A stretch of DNA of 64,000 nt, taken from Rubripirellula lacrimiformis. GTDB lineage: Bacteria; Planctomycetota; Planctomycetia; Pirellulales; Pirellulaceae. The stretch spans positions 4,464,001 to 4,528,000 of the forward strand of contig NZ_CP036525.1 in NCBI RefSeq assembly GCF_007741535.1, given 5' to 3'. Under the pieces are notes generated by a model. It saw only the letters and a list, made by a program, of their open reading frames with translations. It had not been told where the DNA came from and ran no database searches. The first letter of the stretch is position 1. Every line of letters starts with the position of its first letter. The translations under genes and the position numbers were made by a program. Positions 1-9,411 of the stretch are shown piece by piece.

Positions 1-1706
1 TAGAAAGTGCGACGCCAACCCCAGTAACCCGGCAAGGGAGACGCCTGTGATCCAAGCCGTGCTCTTTCGACGCACCGAACTACGCAGCATCAAACGGCAT
101 AAGGCGGGCACGATCGTGACCGCCGCGACCATCGCGGCGGCAATCGCGAATGTCTTGGTGTAGGCCAGCGGAGAAAACAGCTTGTAGTCCCGCCCGGTTA
201 GAAAGAACACAGGCAGAAAGCTGACGATCGTTGTAGCAACGGCAGTCACGACCGCTGGTGCAACTTCGACCGTTGCCTCGTAGACGACATCACTTCGCGA
301 CTTCGATGCGAAATCCGTCCGCTTAGAAGGGTCGGATCCGACTGCGTCGTGACTTCCCTGTTCGTGACGGAGTGAATGATCCTGATTGGCAGATTCCCAG
401 TCGCATACATGTTGGTAAATATTCTCGGACACGATGATCGCCATATCGACCATGGTTCCGATCGCGATCGCGATCCCAGCAAGCGACATGATGTTCGCAT
501 CGACGCCGACCACCCGCATCGCGATGAACGACATCAACACTGCGGCGGGTAAGCAGATCGCCACAATGATGCTGCTGCGGATGTGCAGCAGGAACAGCAG
601 GATGATGATCGCCGTGATGATGATCTCGTCACGCAGCGCGTGAGTCAGTGTCGCCATCGTTTCGTCGATCAGCCCGCTGCGATCGTAGACGCCGTGAATC
701 GTCACGCCCTGAAGCGAAGGTGTGATCGCCGCGATCTTTTCTTTCACCCGGTCGATCACGACGCGAGGATTCTCGCCGTATCGCATCACAACGACCCCGC
801 CCACAGCTTCCGCGCCGTTGTAATCTAACGCCCCGCGTCGGAAGTCCGGCCCGATCTGCACTTTCGCGACGTCACGGACTCGCACGGGAACACCGTCACG
901 TTGGACGATCACGATGTTTTCGATGTCTTCGACCGTTTTAGCTTGGTCGCCGTCGGAACCCAGCAGTCCCTTGCTGCGAACGATGAACTCCATCCCGGTG
1001 GTTTCCACCGTTTTGGCACCGACATCCACGTTGGATCCCTTGGTGGCCGTCGCCAACTGGTCCAACGTGATACCTTGGAAGCGGAGTTTGTCGGGATCGA
1101 CTTCGATCTGATACTGCCGGACGTAGCCACCGATCGATGCGACCTCGCTGACCCCTTCGACGGCTTGCAGTTCGTACTTGACCACGAAGTCTTGCAGGCT
1201 GCGCAGTTCGGCTAGCCCCATGCCTGCCTTGGTCGCCTGTCCCCTGCCCTGCCCTTGACTCAACTGAGGTGGGATCAGTGTGTAGTAATAGACTTGCCCC
1301 AGCCCCGTCGCGTCCGGTCCAAGCTGAGGCACGACGCCATCGGGCAATTGCGCCGCGGCGCTACCAAGCTGTTCCGAAACACGACTGCGTGCCCAGTAGA
1401 AATCGATTTCGTCCTTGAACGTCACCTGCACGAAACTGTATCCGAACATGCTCTTGCCACGCACGGAATCCGCGCCGGGAACGGCCAACAAGGACACACT
1501 AAGGGGATAAGTGATCTGGTCTTCGATGTCCTTGGGCGACCGACCCGGCCATGCCGTTAGCACGATGACCTGGTTCTCGCCAATGTTCGGAATCGCATCG
1601 ATCGGAATGGCGCGGAAAGAGATCCAACCAGCAATGCTGACCCCAACCGTCAACATCACGACCAGCCAAGGTTCTTTCACGCAGAAGCGAATCAGGAAGT
1701 TCAACA
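1..1706 (-). CDS. cusA: CusA-like heavy-metal RND efflux pump, N-terminal part (cut by window edge)
   Basis: This is the inner-membrane proton-driven pump of a tripartite Cu(I)/Ag(I) exporter. About 568 residues are present, starting at the ATG at 1704-1706 (MLNFLIRFCVKEPWL) and running off the left edge without a stop. The first membrane helix is followed by AIPDAIPN- and WPGRSP-type motifs and a periplasmic porter domain (YYYTL, LAELRSLQDF, KVQIGPDFRRG). The central membrane segment reads GIAIAIGTMVDMAIIVSENI, which resembles the CusA (monovalent metal) pattern rather than the DFG..VD pattern of CzcA. It lies 11 bp downstream of cusB. An insertion relative to E. coli CusA as I recall it carries SQGQGRGQ and is encoded by CCCTG pentamers. 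Assignment to the HME-RND family is very firm; the metal preference is inferred. Confidence 0.93.
1242..1251. repeat. CCCTG pentamers inside cusA
   Basis: Two exact CCCTG units followed by CCCTT lie in frame in the cusA coding sequence and encode GQGRG on the minus strand. Similar runs occur at 18747, 30866 and 54725. Confidence 0.55.
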
Positions 1707-1717
1707 TGGTTCGATTC

Positions 1718-3841
1718 CTATTTCACCGATCCAGTGGATGTGGAAACAGAACTGTCCGAAATCGCCATGTCACTGACGACTTCTCCGCACGTCAACATTT
1801 CGCTGCCCCAGTAGGGATTCGCCGTATCGCCACCGGGTTGGATCCAATCGCCGCCACCACCGGGCACCATCGGGCAATAGTGATGCGTCAGCTGCGTGGC
1901 AGTCTTCGGCCCGCGGACCGCTGTGGCAGCCTGCAACAGAGCGTGACTGACGCGTCGAAATGCTCTGCGAGCGATGTCTAGCGATCCGTCCATCCCGGCA
2001 GCCGCGCGCCGTGCGACCGCAAACCGACGCTGCGCATCATCGGGAACCTCTGGTGACGTCTCCAATCCGCGGAGGCCGTCGATCAACGTATTCAAGGCAA
2101 CCGGGCTTGGCGTCTGGTCGGCAGCCAGGGATTGCTGGATCGCAAAATATGCGTCGTAGGTCTCGTCAACCTGAATGCCCGCACCAGCGTCCATCACGAC
2201 CGGACTTGATTTGCGAAGCGGAAGCGGTCCCGGCGAAAAGCCCGGCGCCTTTGTTGGATCGATCAGCGATGGGTTCCCGGCCAGTTGCATCTGCGAATCG
2301 ATCAAGAAGTTGCCTCGCGTGGCAACGGTTTCACCGGCAGACAAGCCTTCGATGATGACCGCGTCGGTGCGATTCATCGGCCCTAACGTGACTCGGCGAA
2401 TTTCGAATCGGCCCGGTTCAGTTTCAACGTAGACGACACTGTTTTCGCCGACGAGCAATACGGCGCTGCGTGGAATCGTGATCACCTGCTGCGCCGGCAG
2501 GAATTCGGTTGCGAAGCCAAGATCCGATGTGGGAATCAAATCCATATCACAGATCGGGCAGGTCCCAGGCTGGTCCCGAATCACCTGTGGGTGCATCGGG
2601 CTGATGAACTTGTTCGCCAGGGCGGGATCGTAGACCTTGTCTTGCGGAATCGCCGGAACGGTCACGCGTGCCGTGGCGTAATCGCCTGGTCGCAGCTTGC
2701 CGTCAAAATTCAGCACTTCCACGCGTACGCGAACCGTTCGCGTCTTCGCATTCACGACCGGGTCGATGAACGCGACACGGCCGGTCACGACTTCGCCTGG
2801 CATCGATTGAATCTCGGCCTCGACCTGCTGCCCAAACCGAACGGCAGAAGCATCTTCGGGAAACAGATCCAACATCAACCAGACCGTGCTAAGATCCGCA
2901 ATTCGGTACAGATTTTGTCCGGTCTTCACGTAGTCGCCTTCGACGGCCGACTTTTCAATGACAGTGCCGCGTTGCGGAGATTTGATCCGAATGCGTGACA
3001 TCGCCTTGCCCGACTCCTGCAACCGGTCAATTTGACTCTCGGTCATACCAAGCTCCGTCAAATTGTCGCGTGCGATCTGGTTAAGGTTGCTTCCCGAGAT
3101 TTGGAAACGTCCGATCTTTCCATCGCTGTTCATGCTGGTGATGAACTCGGTCTGCGCGGTGTACAGCTGCGGACTGTAGATCAAAGCAAGGTCGTCACCC
3201 TCGTTGACTTTCACCCCGGCGTAATCGGCATACATGGTTTCCAATCGGCCATCGACATAGGCGCTGATCGTCGACAATCGGCTTTCGTCAAAATCGATCG
3301 ACCCGATCGTACGAATGGTTCGGTTGGCTTCCCCCATCTTTGAAACCGCCGTTTGGATCCCCACCAACCGCCGCGCCGATGGCTCGATCATCACCGAAAT
3401 TCCGTCACCGTCGGCCCCACCGGTCAGTTCGACCAGCTCCATCCCGCACACCGGGCAACGTCCAGGTTGATTCGATGGCGGTGTGCACATCATCGGACAG
3501 ATGTACCGTTTCTGGGCTTCACCGGCCGAGTGTCCCACTACCGTTGCTTGCCCTCCTGAAAATCCATCTGCGGTCAACCATTCGGTCCGCTGCGCCACCC
3601 CCAGCAGAAACAAGACAAGGCCGGCAACGATCACAATCGCAGCCGCCTGCACGCAGACGCGCACAAACCACCTAGGACCGGCGACCGATCCCGATGGACG
3701 CACACCGGGCACCGCGGCACTCGTAGCAGGCGAAACCACCTCTGCTTGATTGGCCGATACAGCCGTATGCGCAGACTTCGGTTCTTTGGAAACGTCGCTC
3801 GCCGAAGCCTCGGCGTCTCGATTCGATTGTTCTTGATTCAT
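1718..3841 (-). CDS. cusB: CusB-like efflux RND periplasmic adaptor with two heavy-metal-binding motifs
   Basis: This is the membrane-fusion subunit linking the RND pump to an outer-membrane channel (707 aa). The N-terminal 55 residues are polar. One membrane anchor follows at about 60-82. The first heavy-metal-binding domain is at about 113-138 (YICPMMC...PGRCPVCGMEL). Next come the barrel-sandwich and hairpin regions (ADLSTVWLMLDLFPED at about 315-330), and a second metal-binding domain is at 412-436 (ISPMHP...CPICDMDL). After the membrane-proximal domain a C-terminal extension (about 545-707) resembles DUF3347, with a further YCPM...LTCGEVV motif. It is longer than E. coli CusB (about 400 aa) because of these added modules. 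The cusA start is 11 bp downstream, so the two are almost certainly cotranscribed. Confidence 0.92.
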   Translation of the reverse strand: MNQEQSNRDAEASASDVSKEPKSAHTAVSANQAEVVSPATSAAVPGVRPSGSVAGPRWFVRVCVQAAAIVIVAGLVLFLLGVAQRTEWLTADGFSGGQATVVGHSAGEAQKRYICPMMCTPPSNQPGRCPVCGMELVELTGGADGDGISVMIEPSARRLVGIQTAVSKMGEANRTIRTIGSIDFDESRLSTISAYVDGRLETMYADYAGVKVNEGDDLALIYSPQLYTAQTEFITSMNSDGKIGRFQISGSNLNQIARDNLTELGMTESQIDRLQESGKAMSRIRIKSPQRGTVIEKSAVEGDYVKTGQNLYRIADLSTVWLMLDLFPEDASAVRFGQQVEAEIQSMPGEVVTGRVAFIDPVVNAKTRTVRVRVEVLNFDGKLRPGDYATARVTVPAIPQDKVYDPALANKFISPMHPQVIRDQPGTCPICDMDLIPTSDLGFATEFLPAQQVITIPRSAVLLVGENSVVYVETEPGRFEIRRVTLGPMNRTDAVIIEGLSAGETVATRGNFLIDSQMQLAGNPSLIDPTKAPGFSPGPLPLRKSSPVVMDAGAGIQVDETYDAYFAIQQSLAADQTPSPVALNTLIDGLRGLETSPEVPDDAQRRFAVARRAAAGMDGSLDIARRAFRRVSHALLQAATAVRGPKTATQLTHHYCPMVPGGGGDWIQPGGDTANPYWGSEMLTCGEVVSDMAISDSSVSTSTGSVK

Positions 3842-3992
3842 GACATTGTCATCGTTCAGGGAGACACGACGAGGCCGTGTCGGATTGCATTTCGAATAGG
3901 CTTCTTGAGCGATGAGCGCGCAGCATCACCCGCCAAGAAACCGATGGAGAATCGAAGACCTGCGACTGCGCAGATCTCCTAGAAAGACGGCG

Positions 3993-4571
3993 TTAGATCC
4001 GCCAAATGCAAAGAAATCGCTGAGAAAAATGCGACGACAGTTCACCAATCGGAAGGCGCGTCTGCACATGGGTTGTGCAACCCTGGTCCATGGCATCCGA
4101 TGCGATGTGATCGAGGTATCCGATCACAACCAATTGCCGCGACTGCGTAACAGGTGCACCGTCGGTGGGCGGAGCCATGGGCTGTGCGTGGACGCCACAC
4201 CTACAAGCAGATCCTGCGACCGCGTCGGTATCCGTCGTCAATCGATCATTGCCAGCCCGGTCCGGCGTCCAAACGGATTCGACAGCATTCCTGGAAACGT
4301 TGACCGCATCTCGCTTGATCGATGGTTTCGAGCAACAACTGAGCGCATCCGATTCCGGTTTACTTTTGCTGCAACAGCCACTGCCTTCGCTAGCGGATTG
4401 GACTGCGCAGCAAGCACAGCCGGTATCAGACGTCTGATCCTGGCAGCAAGTGCTGGACTTCGACCCTTCGGAACACGTCCCCTGCGCAGCGGCCAACACC
4501 ATCGGCTGAATCGCAATTACGGCGATCAGACAAAGGTTGACAGCGATTCGGATTCGCGGGACGTGGATCAA
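3993..4571 (-). CDS. Secreted cysteine-rich protein upstream of cusBA
   Basis: A 192-residue protein with a signal peptide (hydrophobic 8-28, cleavage near AAAQG). It is followed by a Cys-dense stretch with CC pairs (STCC, CACC, GCC, SCC) between about residues 32 and 80 and a later CRCGVH motif. No known domain was recognised. The Cys pairs suggest periplasmic Cu/Ag binding, an inference supported by its place 150 bp upstream of cusB on the same strand. A second, shorter Cys-rich secreted gene heads the ABC exporter cluster at 28684-29085. The C-terminal third has no obvious features. Confidence 0.65.
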   Translation of the reverse strand: MIHVPRIRIAVNLCLIAVIAIQPMVLAAAQGTCSEGSKSSTCCQDQTSDTGCACCAVQSASEGSGCCSKSKPESDALSCCSKPSIKRDAVNVSRNAVESVWTPDRAGNDRLTTDTDAVAGSACRCGVHAQPMAPPTDGAPVTQSRQLVVIGYLDHIASDAMDQGCTTHVQTRLPIGELSSHFSQRFLCIWRI

Positions 4572-4846
4572 CGGAACCTTCCAATGTGGATACCCAGGGT
4601 CGGTATCCTCACTATAGCAGGAATCTGCCCAAAGTGTTCAAGAGGAAAACGTCCGGTCATGCGATCTTTGCCCTGCCGATCGGCACAATCGGTCCCCGCT
4701 GGTCGCCAACCAGCCAGCGGAGCACTTTCAAAGTCGCAGCCGATCTGCGGACACCCAATCCGATGACTATCGCTGCTGCCAACGCGTGGCATCCGACGCC
4801 GGATCAAGATCGCTATGCGATCATGCGAGATTCGTCGCAGCTTCGT

Positions 4847-5614
4847 TCACGACGAACGCTTTTGCAAACCGTACTTGGCGACGGTGTAGAGAATCTTCGA
4901 ACCGGCTTTCACGGTGCCGCTTAACGTACCGCTAATCTTGCTGGTTCCGACGCGATTGCGATACGGAACCGGGATTTCCATCGTACGTAATCCAGCTTGT
5001 GCAGCCTTGATCTGCATCTCGATCGTCCAACCAAAGTTCTCGTCGTTCATCTGCAGGGCGCAAAGCTTCGGGTAGTCGATCGCTCGAAATGGCCCTAGGT
5101 CGGTATAGGCCACATGAAATAGAAGCCGCATCAGAAAGCAGGCAAGCTTGTTTCCGTAAACACTTTGCGGCGGCATGGCGCCCTTTTCCCGCTCGCCAAG
5201 TAGACGGGAACCCAAGACAAAGTCCGAACGCCCTTCGAAGATCGGTGCAACCAATCGAGGCAATAGATCCGGATGATCGCTATAGTCGGCATCCAAGAAG
5301 ACCACGACGCGCGGGACATTGTTGGTCCGTTCGATGTCTTCGTGTAACGCCGCGAGACCACGCAAACACGCTGCCCCGTAACCACGCTGAGGTTCATGGA
5401 CGACGGAAGCACCACCGTCGACCGCCACCTTCGCTGTGTCATCGGTGGAACCGTTATCGACAACGATCACCTGCGAAACATGGGGGATGTCAGCCAGCAC
5501 CAGCGGCAACGAACGCTGTTCATTCAAGGCAGGAATGATGACGACGACCGATTCGAGGTCGTTTCGTCGGGTGGCCGTCAACACAGGAGATTCCAATTCT
5601 TTCATCGCGATCAT
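4847..5614 (-). CDS. Glycosyltransferase family 2 (dolichol-phosphate mannosyltransferase-like)
   Basis: A 255-residue GT-A fold enzyme predicted to transfer a sugar from a nucleotide sugar to a lipid or glycan acceptor. The nucleotide-binding start is VVVIIPALNEQRSLP (about 24-38), followed by VVDNGSTDDT and the DAD metal-binding motif in FLDADYSDHPDLL. No C-terminal membrane helices are evident, so it resembles soluble DPM1-type enzymes. The start at 5614 gives MIAMKEL; Met4 (5605) is an alternative. It stands alone, with 275 bp to the Cys-rich gene on its downstream side. Confidence 0.87.
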   Translation of the reverse strand: MIAMKELESPVLTATRRNDLESVVVIIPALNEQRSLPLVLADIPHVSQVIVVDNGSTDDTAKVAVDGGASVVHEPQRGYGAACLRGLAALHEDIERTNNVPRVVVFLDADYSDHPDLLPRLVAPIFEGRSDFVLGSRLLGEREKGAMPPQSVYGNKLACFLMRLLFHVAYTDLGPFRAIDYPKLCALQMNDENFGWTIEMQIKAAQAGLRTMEIPVPYRNRVGTSKISGTLSGTVKAGSKILYTVAKYGLQKRSS

Positions 5615-5902
5615 TGTTGGCCTCGGTCGGAAACACTTCGCAACGAGCGATCAATCAGTGTCGCGATTCAAGTCACCTCGCCCCGCCGCGCAGCGGTTTG
5701 CGGGGGAGAGAGTTAGAGAAAGGGGGAAGAAAGAAGCGACACTTTTCGATCGCTCGCTGCTTGGTCGCAAACCTTCGTCCCTGCGACGCGGAACGGCAAA
5801 CTAGCACCGTTGGCCCCGCCGGGTCTGTGAGCAATCTCACAAAACCCAACATCAGCATGGGATCCGATCGCACGAAGGACGGAGATGAAATTGGGGGAGG
5901 CG
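5615..5902. other. Intergenic stretch with a GC-skewed purine-rich tract
   Basis: No gene is supported here. At about 5680-5745 there is a C-rich segment followed by a G/A-rich run (GGGGGAGAGAG, AAAGGGGGAAG). The complementary kind of composition recurs around 62040-62140. It could be a dispersed low-complexity repeat, but only two loci are visible. Confidence 0.3.
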
Positions 5903-6769
5903 CTATCGAGCTGGGTTTGCTGCGGTTGCCCGATCATTCAGCCCCCAATCATATTCCAGATAGGCGACCGAAACCGAGTTGGCCATCGCCGCATCGTGGG
6001 CTTCGCGAGACGGCAAATAGGCTGCGATGGTACGCAGCACGGCCGCTTGATCACTTCCGAAATCTTCCCCAAACCACTTTAGGATCGACGAGAGTTGAAA
6101 CGTTTGCCGTGATCGGTCGTAGCGAAAGTTGCCTGGACTGGCGAAGAAAACTTTCGCGTTCAACGTCAATTGCGAATCAAGTTTTTCCGCGGTGTACGCT
6201 TCGGCCAACAAACGCGGGCAGCTACGTGACGCACACACGATCGCAAAATGAATCCGTGGTTCGCCCATTTTCCGCAACCATTCGTGCTCCATCTGATCCA
6301 ACGAATAGGGCGTGCCACCGACGTTTAGCAACAAGTCCTTCCAAATGTTGTACCCAAAAAGTTTCGCAGTGTGGTTTCGAATGCTGGTGGTCGGATACTC
6401 CCGAAGGATTCCGCGTACCGTCACCGCGTTGTAGGCATTAATCCAAAACGCCAGTTTCGCAGACGAACTTGCTCGGCCGTGGGGGCTGGCGGATGACAAG
6501 TGTGCCAGAAATCGATCCAGACTCTGCACATCTTGCGGATTCCCCTTCCATGCGGCGTAGTCGACGTTGCCGTTGGGGTCCACATACTTCTTTAGCAGCC
6601 CATCCCAATCACTCGGGTCGATCCGATCCATCGATACCTGCTGCTGCACAGGCACCTTCGGTCCTAAGTTCACTTTGGTACCTGCCACCGAGGCATGCGT
6701 AGAGGCCAACGAAAACAAGACAAACGCAAATACGGTGACTGCGGGTGGAAAACAACGTGACTTCATCAT
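5903..6769 (-). CDS. Secreted DUF547 protein
   Basis: A DUF547 family protein of unknown function, 288 residues from the MMKSRCF start at 6769. The open frame continues upstream to 6961, but the extra 64 residues are unlike a protein N-terminus, while MMKSRCFPPAVTVFAFVLFSLASTHASVA is a clear signal peptide. DUF547 features include WDGLLKKYVDPNGNVDYAAWK, LAFWINAYNAVTVRGIL, DLLLNVGGTPYSLDQMEH, RIHFAIVCASRSCP and the C-terminal SSILKWFGEDFG. It is monocistronic and faces away from the thioredoxin gene, with a 558-bp intergenic region between them. Confidence 0.86.
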   Translation of the reverse strand: MMKSRCFPPAVTVFAFVLFSLASTHASVAGTKVNLGPKVPVQQQVSMDRIDPSDWDGLLKKYVDPNGNVDYAAWKGNPQDVQSLDRFLAHLSSASPHGRASSSAKLAFWINAYNAVTVRGILREYPTTSIRNHTAKLFGYNIWKDLLLNVGGTPYSLDQMEHEWLRKMGEPRIHFAIVCASRSCPRLLAEAYTAEKLDSQLTLNAKVFFASPGNFRYDRSRQTFQLSSILKWFGEDFGSDQAAVLRTIAAYLPSREAHDAAMANSVSVAYLEYDWGLNDRATAANPAR

Positions 6770-7327
6770 TCGATGACTCCGTTCAAAAAATCGATGCGAG
6801 CGACCAAAACTCCTTTGCCCACCACCCAATGGCGATACGCAAAGCTGTACCGCCAAATGGTCGCAGAGTCGACAAGCCGGGTCTGTTAGATCGGTCACGT
6901 TGGATGGATCGAAACCGCCTTTCCACCTTCGGCTTGCGTTCACGTGAAATGCCGATGCCAATCCATCCGCAACCGATTCGGATCGACGATTGGAAACGGC
7001 GTGTCAAGGAAACGATCTACTCGACGCGACGCTGAACGAGCGACCTCGGCTGCGTTCCTAGCCATTTCGAAATGCCCCGACCTGCCCATCCTTGATTGGA
7101 CATTCGATTTTGGATCCGTGTGCTGGATCACCGATTGCTGCGCGAAGCGGCCCGATAACAAAAGCTAGGCCAACGTCGTTCTGCTTGGCATCGCAAGTCG
7201 ATAACTGAGCGGTTGCCGATTCCTCCCTTGGCGGAATCGTTGCCGTGACAGCAATTCTAGTCTTGCCAGCACGCCGCACCGAAAACCGCCATTCCCATTT
7301 CCGCCGCATTCCATCTAGGTTTCAACG
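6770..7327. other. Divergent intergenic region
   Basis: 558 bp between the divergent DUF547 and thioredoxin genes. Short open frames occur on both strands but none has a signal peptide, domain or convincing ribosome-binding site. It must contain both promoters, though I see no clear operator. Confidence 0.4.
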
Positions 7328-7885
7328 ATGAAAATCAACTCACTTGTATTGTTCATTGGGATACTCACCACCGTCGCCACTTTCGTGGGCTGCACCGATG
7401 CCCGTCTGGCTGCGTTTCGATCGCCCCCATCGGAAGACTTTTCGACGCCCATTGTCAGCCAGGAAGTGTCGGTAGAAACAGTTTCGCAGCCGCAACCGCT
7501 TCCCGTTGCGGGATCATCCACCGGTGACACATTGGTGACCACCTCGTCGGCGCAAAGGCCTGTCCGACCATCCCTGATTACGCTGTCGGCGGGCGACGAT
7601 CTGGCGGCTAAGGTCAACGCTGCCGGCGGTCCGGTACTGCTGGATTTCTATGCCGATTGGTGCGGACCGTGCCAGCATCAGGGACAGATTTTGCACGAAG
7701 TGGAGGAAACGGCAGCCCGGCGTGGTGCACTGATGATCAAGATCAACATCGATGATCATCCAGAAATTGCACGTGACCTGAACGTCGAAGGGATCCCGAC
7801 GTTGATCTTGGTCAAAGACGGAAAAATTGAAAAACGACAGTCCGGCGTCGCGGACAAGGATCGCCTGCTGTCGTGGTTGCAATAA
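7328..7885 (+). CDS. Lipoprotein thioredoxin-fold protein
   Basis: A 185-residue protein with a lipoprotein signal (hydrophobic 5-20, lipobox FVGC with Cys22), a 60-residue low-complexity linker, then a thioredoxin domain at about 88-185. The active site WCGPC is at 111-115, and the cis-proline loop appears as EGIPTL. It is expected to be a membrane-anchored disulfide reductase or oxidase in the periplasm. The arsM-like gene begins about 270 bp downstream on the same strand. A role as reductant for ArsM is possible by analogy with thioredoxin-dependent arsenite methylation, but that is speculation. Confidence 0.88.
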   Translation: MKINSLVLFIGILTTVATFVGCTDARLAAFRSPPSEDFSTPIVSQEVSVETVSQPQPLPVAGSSTGDTLVTTSSAQRPVRPSLITLSAGDDLAAKVNAAGGPVLLDFYADWCGPCQHQGQILHEVEETAARRGALMIKINIDDHPEIARDLNVEGIPTLILVKDGKIEKRQSGVADKDRLLSWLQ

Positions 7886-8157
7886 CCCCTAAACTTCCTT
7901 TCGCGACGCAGATCCCCACGCAAAACTTCGCGTCGATCTCTGTTCGAAGCAGCTCGCCATCGGCGCCGGGCTGACATCCCGACCGCCTGTCTGAATCGCG
8001 GTCTGATTAGCCGACGGAACGGATCTGTTCGTCCGCCATCTTCAAAAATGCCGAAAGTTTCTCCGTAAGGATCTGCGGTACCGGTCGTCCTCCTGGCACA
8101 CGTCACTCGCTCGCTGTGACGGTTGTGTCTCTTGACCCCGAAAGGACGATCGGCCTG

Positions 8158-9333
8158 ATGAACTCTCCCGTCATGCAACACCGGCTTCCCGCCGAAGCTT
8201 CTGTCAGCCAGCGATATTCCGCCGCTGCTGAATCCGTAGAACCGGCTCTGTGCTGTCCGGTGCAGTACTCCTCGGAATTGCTTGAAGTGATTCCACGCGA
8301 AATCATCGACAAGGACTACGGCTGCGGTGATCCTACGCCGTATGTCCGCCCCGGGGATACGGTCTTGGATCTGGGCAGTGGTGGCGGCAAATTGTGTTAC
8401 ATCGCTGCTCAGGTTGCTGGACCGGATGGCCACGTGATCGGAGTGGACTGCAATCGCGAGATGCTGTCGCTCGCTCGTAAACATGCGGCGACGGTGTCCG
8501 AGCGTCTTGGCTATGCCAACGTTGATTTCCGATATGGTCTGATCCAAGATCTTGGGCTGGACCTGGATCAACTTGCGACGGAGTTGTCACAGCGGCCGGT
8601 GAACGACCCCGCGGGGTATCTTGCCCTTCGTCATGCAGAGGATCGGCTTCGACGCGAGCGACCGCTTGTGGCCGACGATTCGGTCGACTGCGTTCTTTCC
8701 AATTGCGTGCTGAACCTGGTGCGTCAACAGGATCGCGTGCAGTTGTTCGCGGAGATCTTCCGTGTACTGCGGAAGGGCGGTCGAGCGGCGATTAGCGACA
8801 TCGTCTGCGACCAGTCGGTGCCGGCACGGCTGCAGCAGGATCCGAATCTTTGGTCTGGCTGCATTACCGGTGCATTCCGAGAAGACGAGTTCATGCGGGC
8901 GTTCGAAGACGCTGGATTTCATGGGATCGAATTAGTTAAACGTGAAAGCAGACCTTGGCGAACGGTCGAAGGCATCGAATTCCGTTCGGTCACGGTTGTT
9001 GCGTACAAAGGAAAGCAGGGGCCGTGTTGGGAACGCAACCAAGCCGTCGTCTATCGCGGTCCGTTCAAGTCGGTCGAAGACGACGACGGACACACTTATC
9101 GTCGCGGCGATCGCATGGCCGTTTGCGATAAGACGTTCCAGATTCTGCAAGACGCGCCCTACCGAGGCATGTTCGATTCGATCGAGCCACGCAACCCCAT
9201 TCCAATCAAAGAAGCGACCGCATTCGATTGCGGGCGCAGCGTCAAACGCGATCCGCGTGAAAGCAAGGGGATGGACTATCACGCAACGACGGAAGCCCCC
9301 GCCAAGGGATGCGGCGACGAAGCCTGCTGTTAG
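8158..9333 (+). CDS. arsM: ArsM-like arsenite methyltransferase
   Basis: A SAM-dependent methyltransferase predicted to methylate arsenite, feeding arsenosugar synthesis with the ArsS-like protein next to it. From the ATG at 8158 it is 391 residues; a GTG at 8116 is possible, but AAAGGA lies 11 nt before 8158. The SAM-binding motif VLDLGSGGGK is at about 69-78. Three cysteines occupy the places expected for As(III) binding in ArsM: YGCGDP (about 56), SNCVLNL (about 183) and WSGCITGA (about 235). A C-terminal extension has further Cys/Gly motifs, ending GCGDEACC. The 78-bp gap to arsS suggests an operon. Family call is firm; the substrate is inferred from the cysteines and from arsS. Confidence 0.88.
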   Translation: MNSPVMQHRLPAEASVSQRYSAAAESVEPALCCPVQYSSELLEVIPREIIDKDYGCGDPTPYVRPGDTVLDLGSGGGKLCYIAAQVAGPDGHVIGVDCNREMLSLARKHAATVSERLGYANVDFRYGLIQDLGLDLDQLATELSQRPVNDPAGYLALRHAEDRLRRERPLVADDSVDCVLSNCVLNLVRQQDRVQLFAEIFRVLRKGGRAAISDIVCDQSVPARLQQDPNLWSGCITGAFREDEFMRAFEDAGFHGIELVKRESRPWRTVEGIEFRSVTVVAYKGKQGPCWERNQAVVYRGPFKSVEDDDGHTYRRGDRMAVCDKTFQILQDAPYRGMFDSIEPRNPIPIKEATAFDCGRSVKRDPRESKGMDYHATTEAPAKGCGDEACC

Positions 9334-9411
9334 CGATCAACGCGACAGCGAACCTTCGTCCCACCCTTGTCATGTCTCCCCCCACTCTCCGCAAATGTCG
9401 AAAGACTCCCC

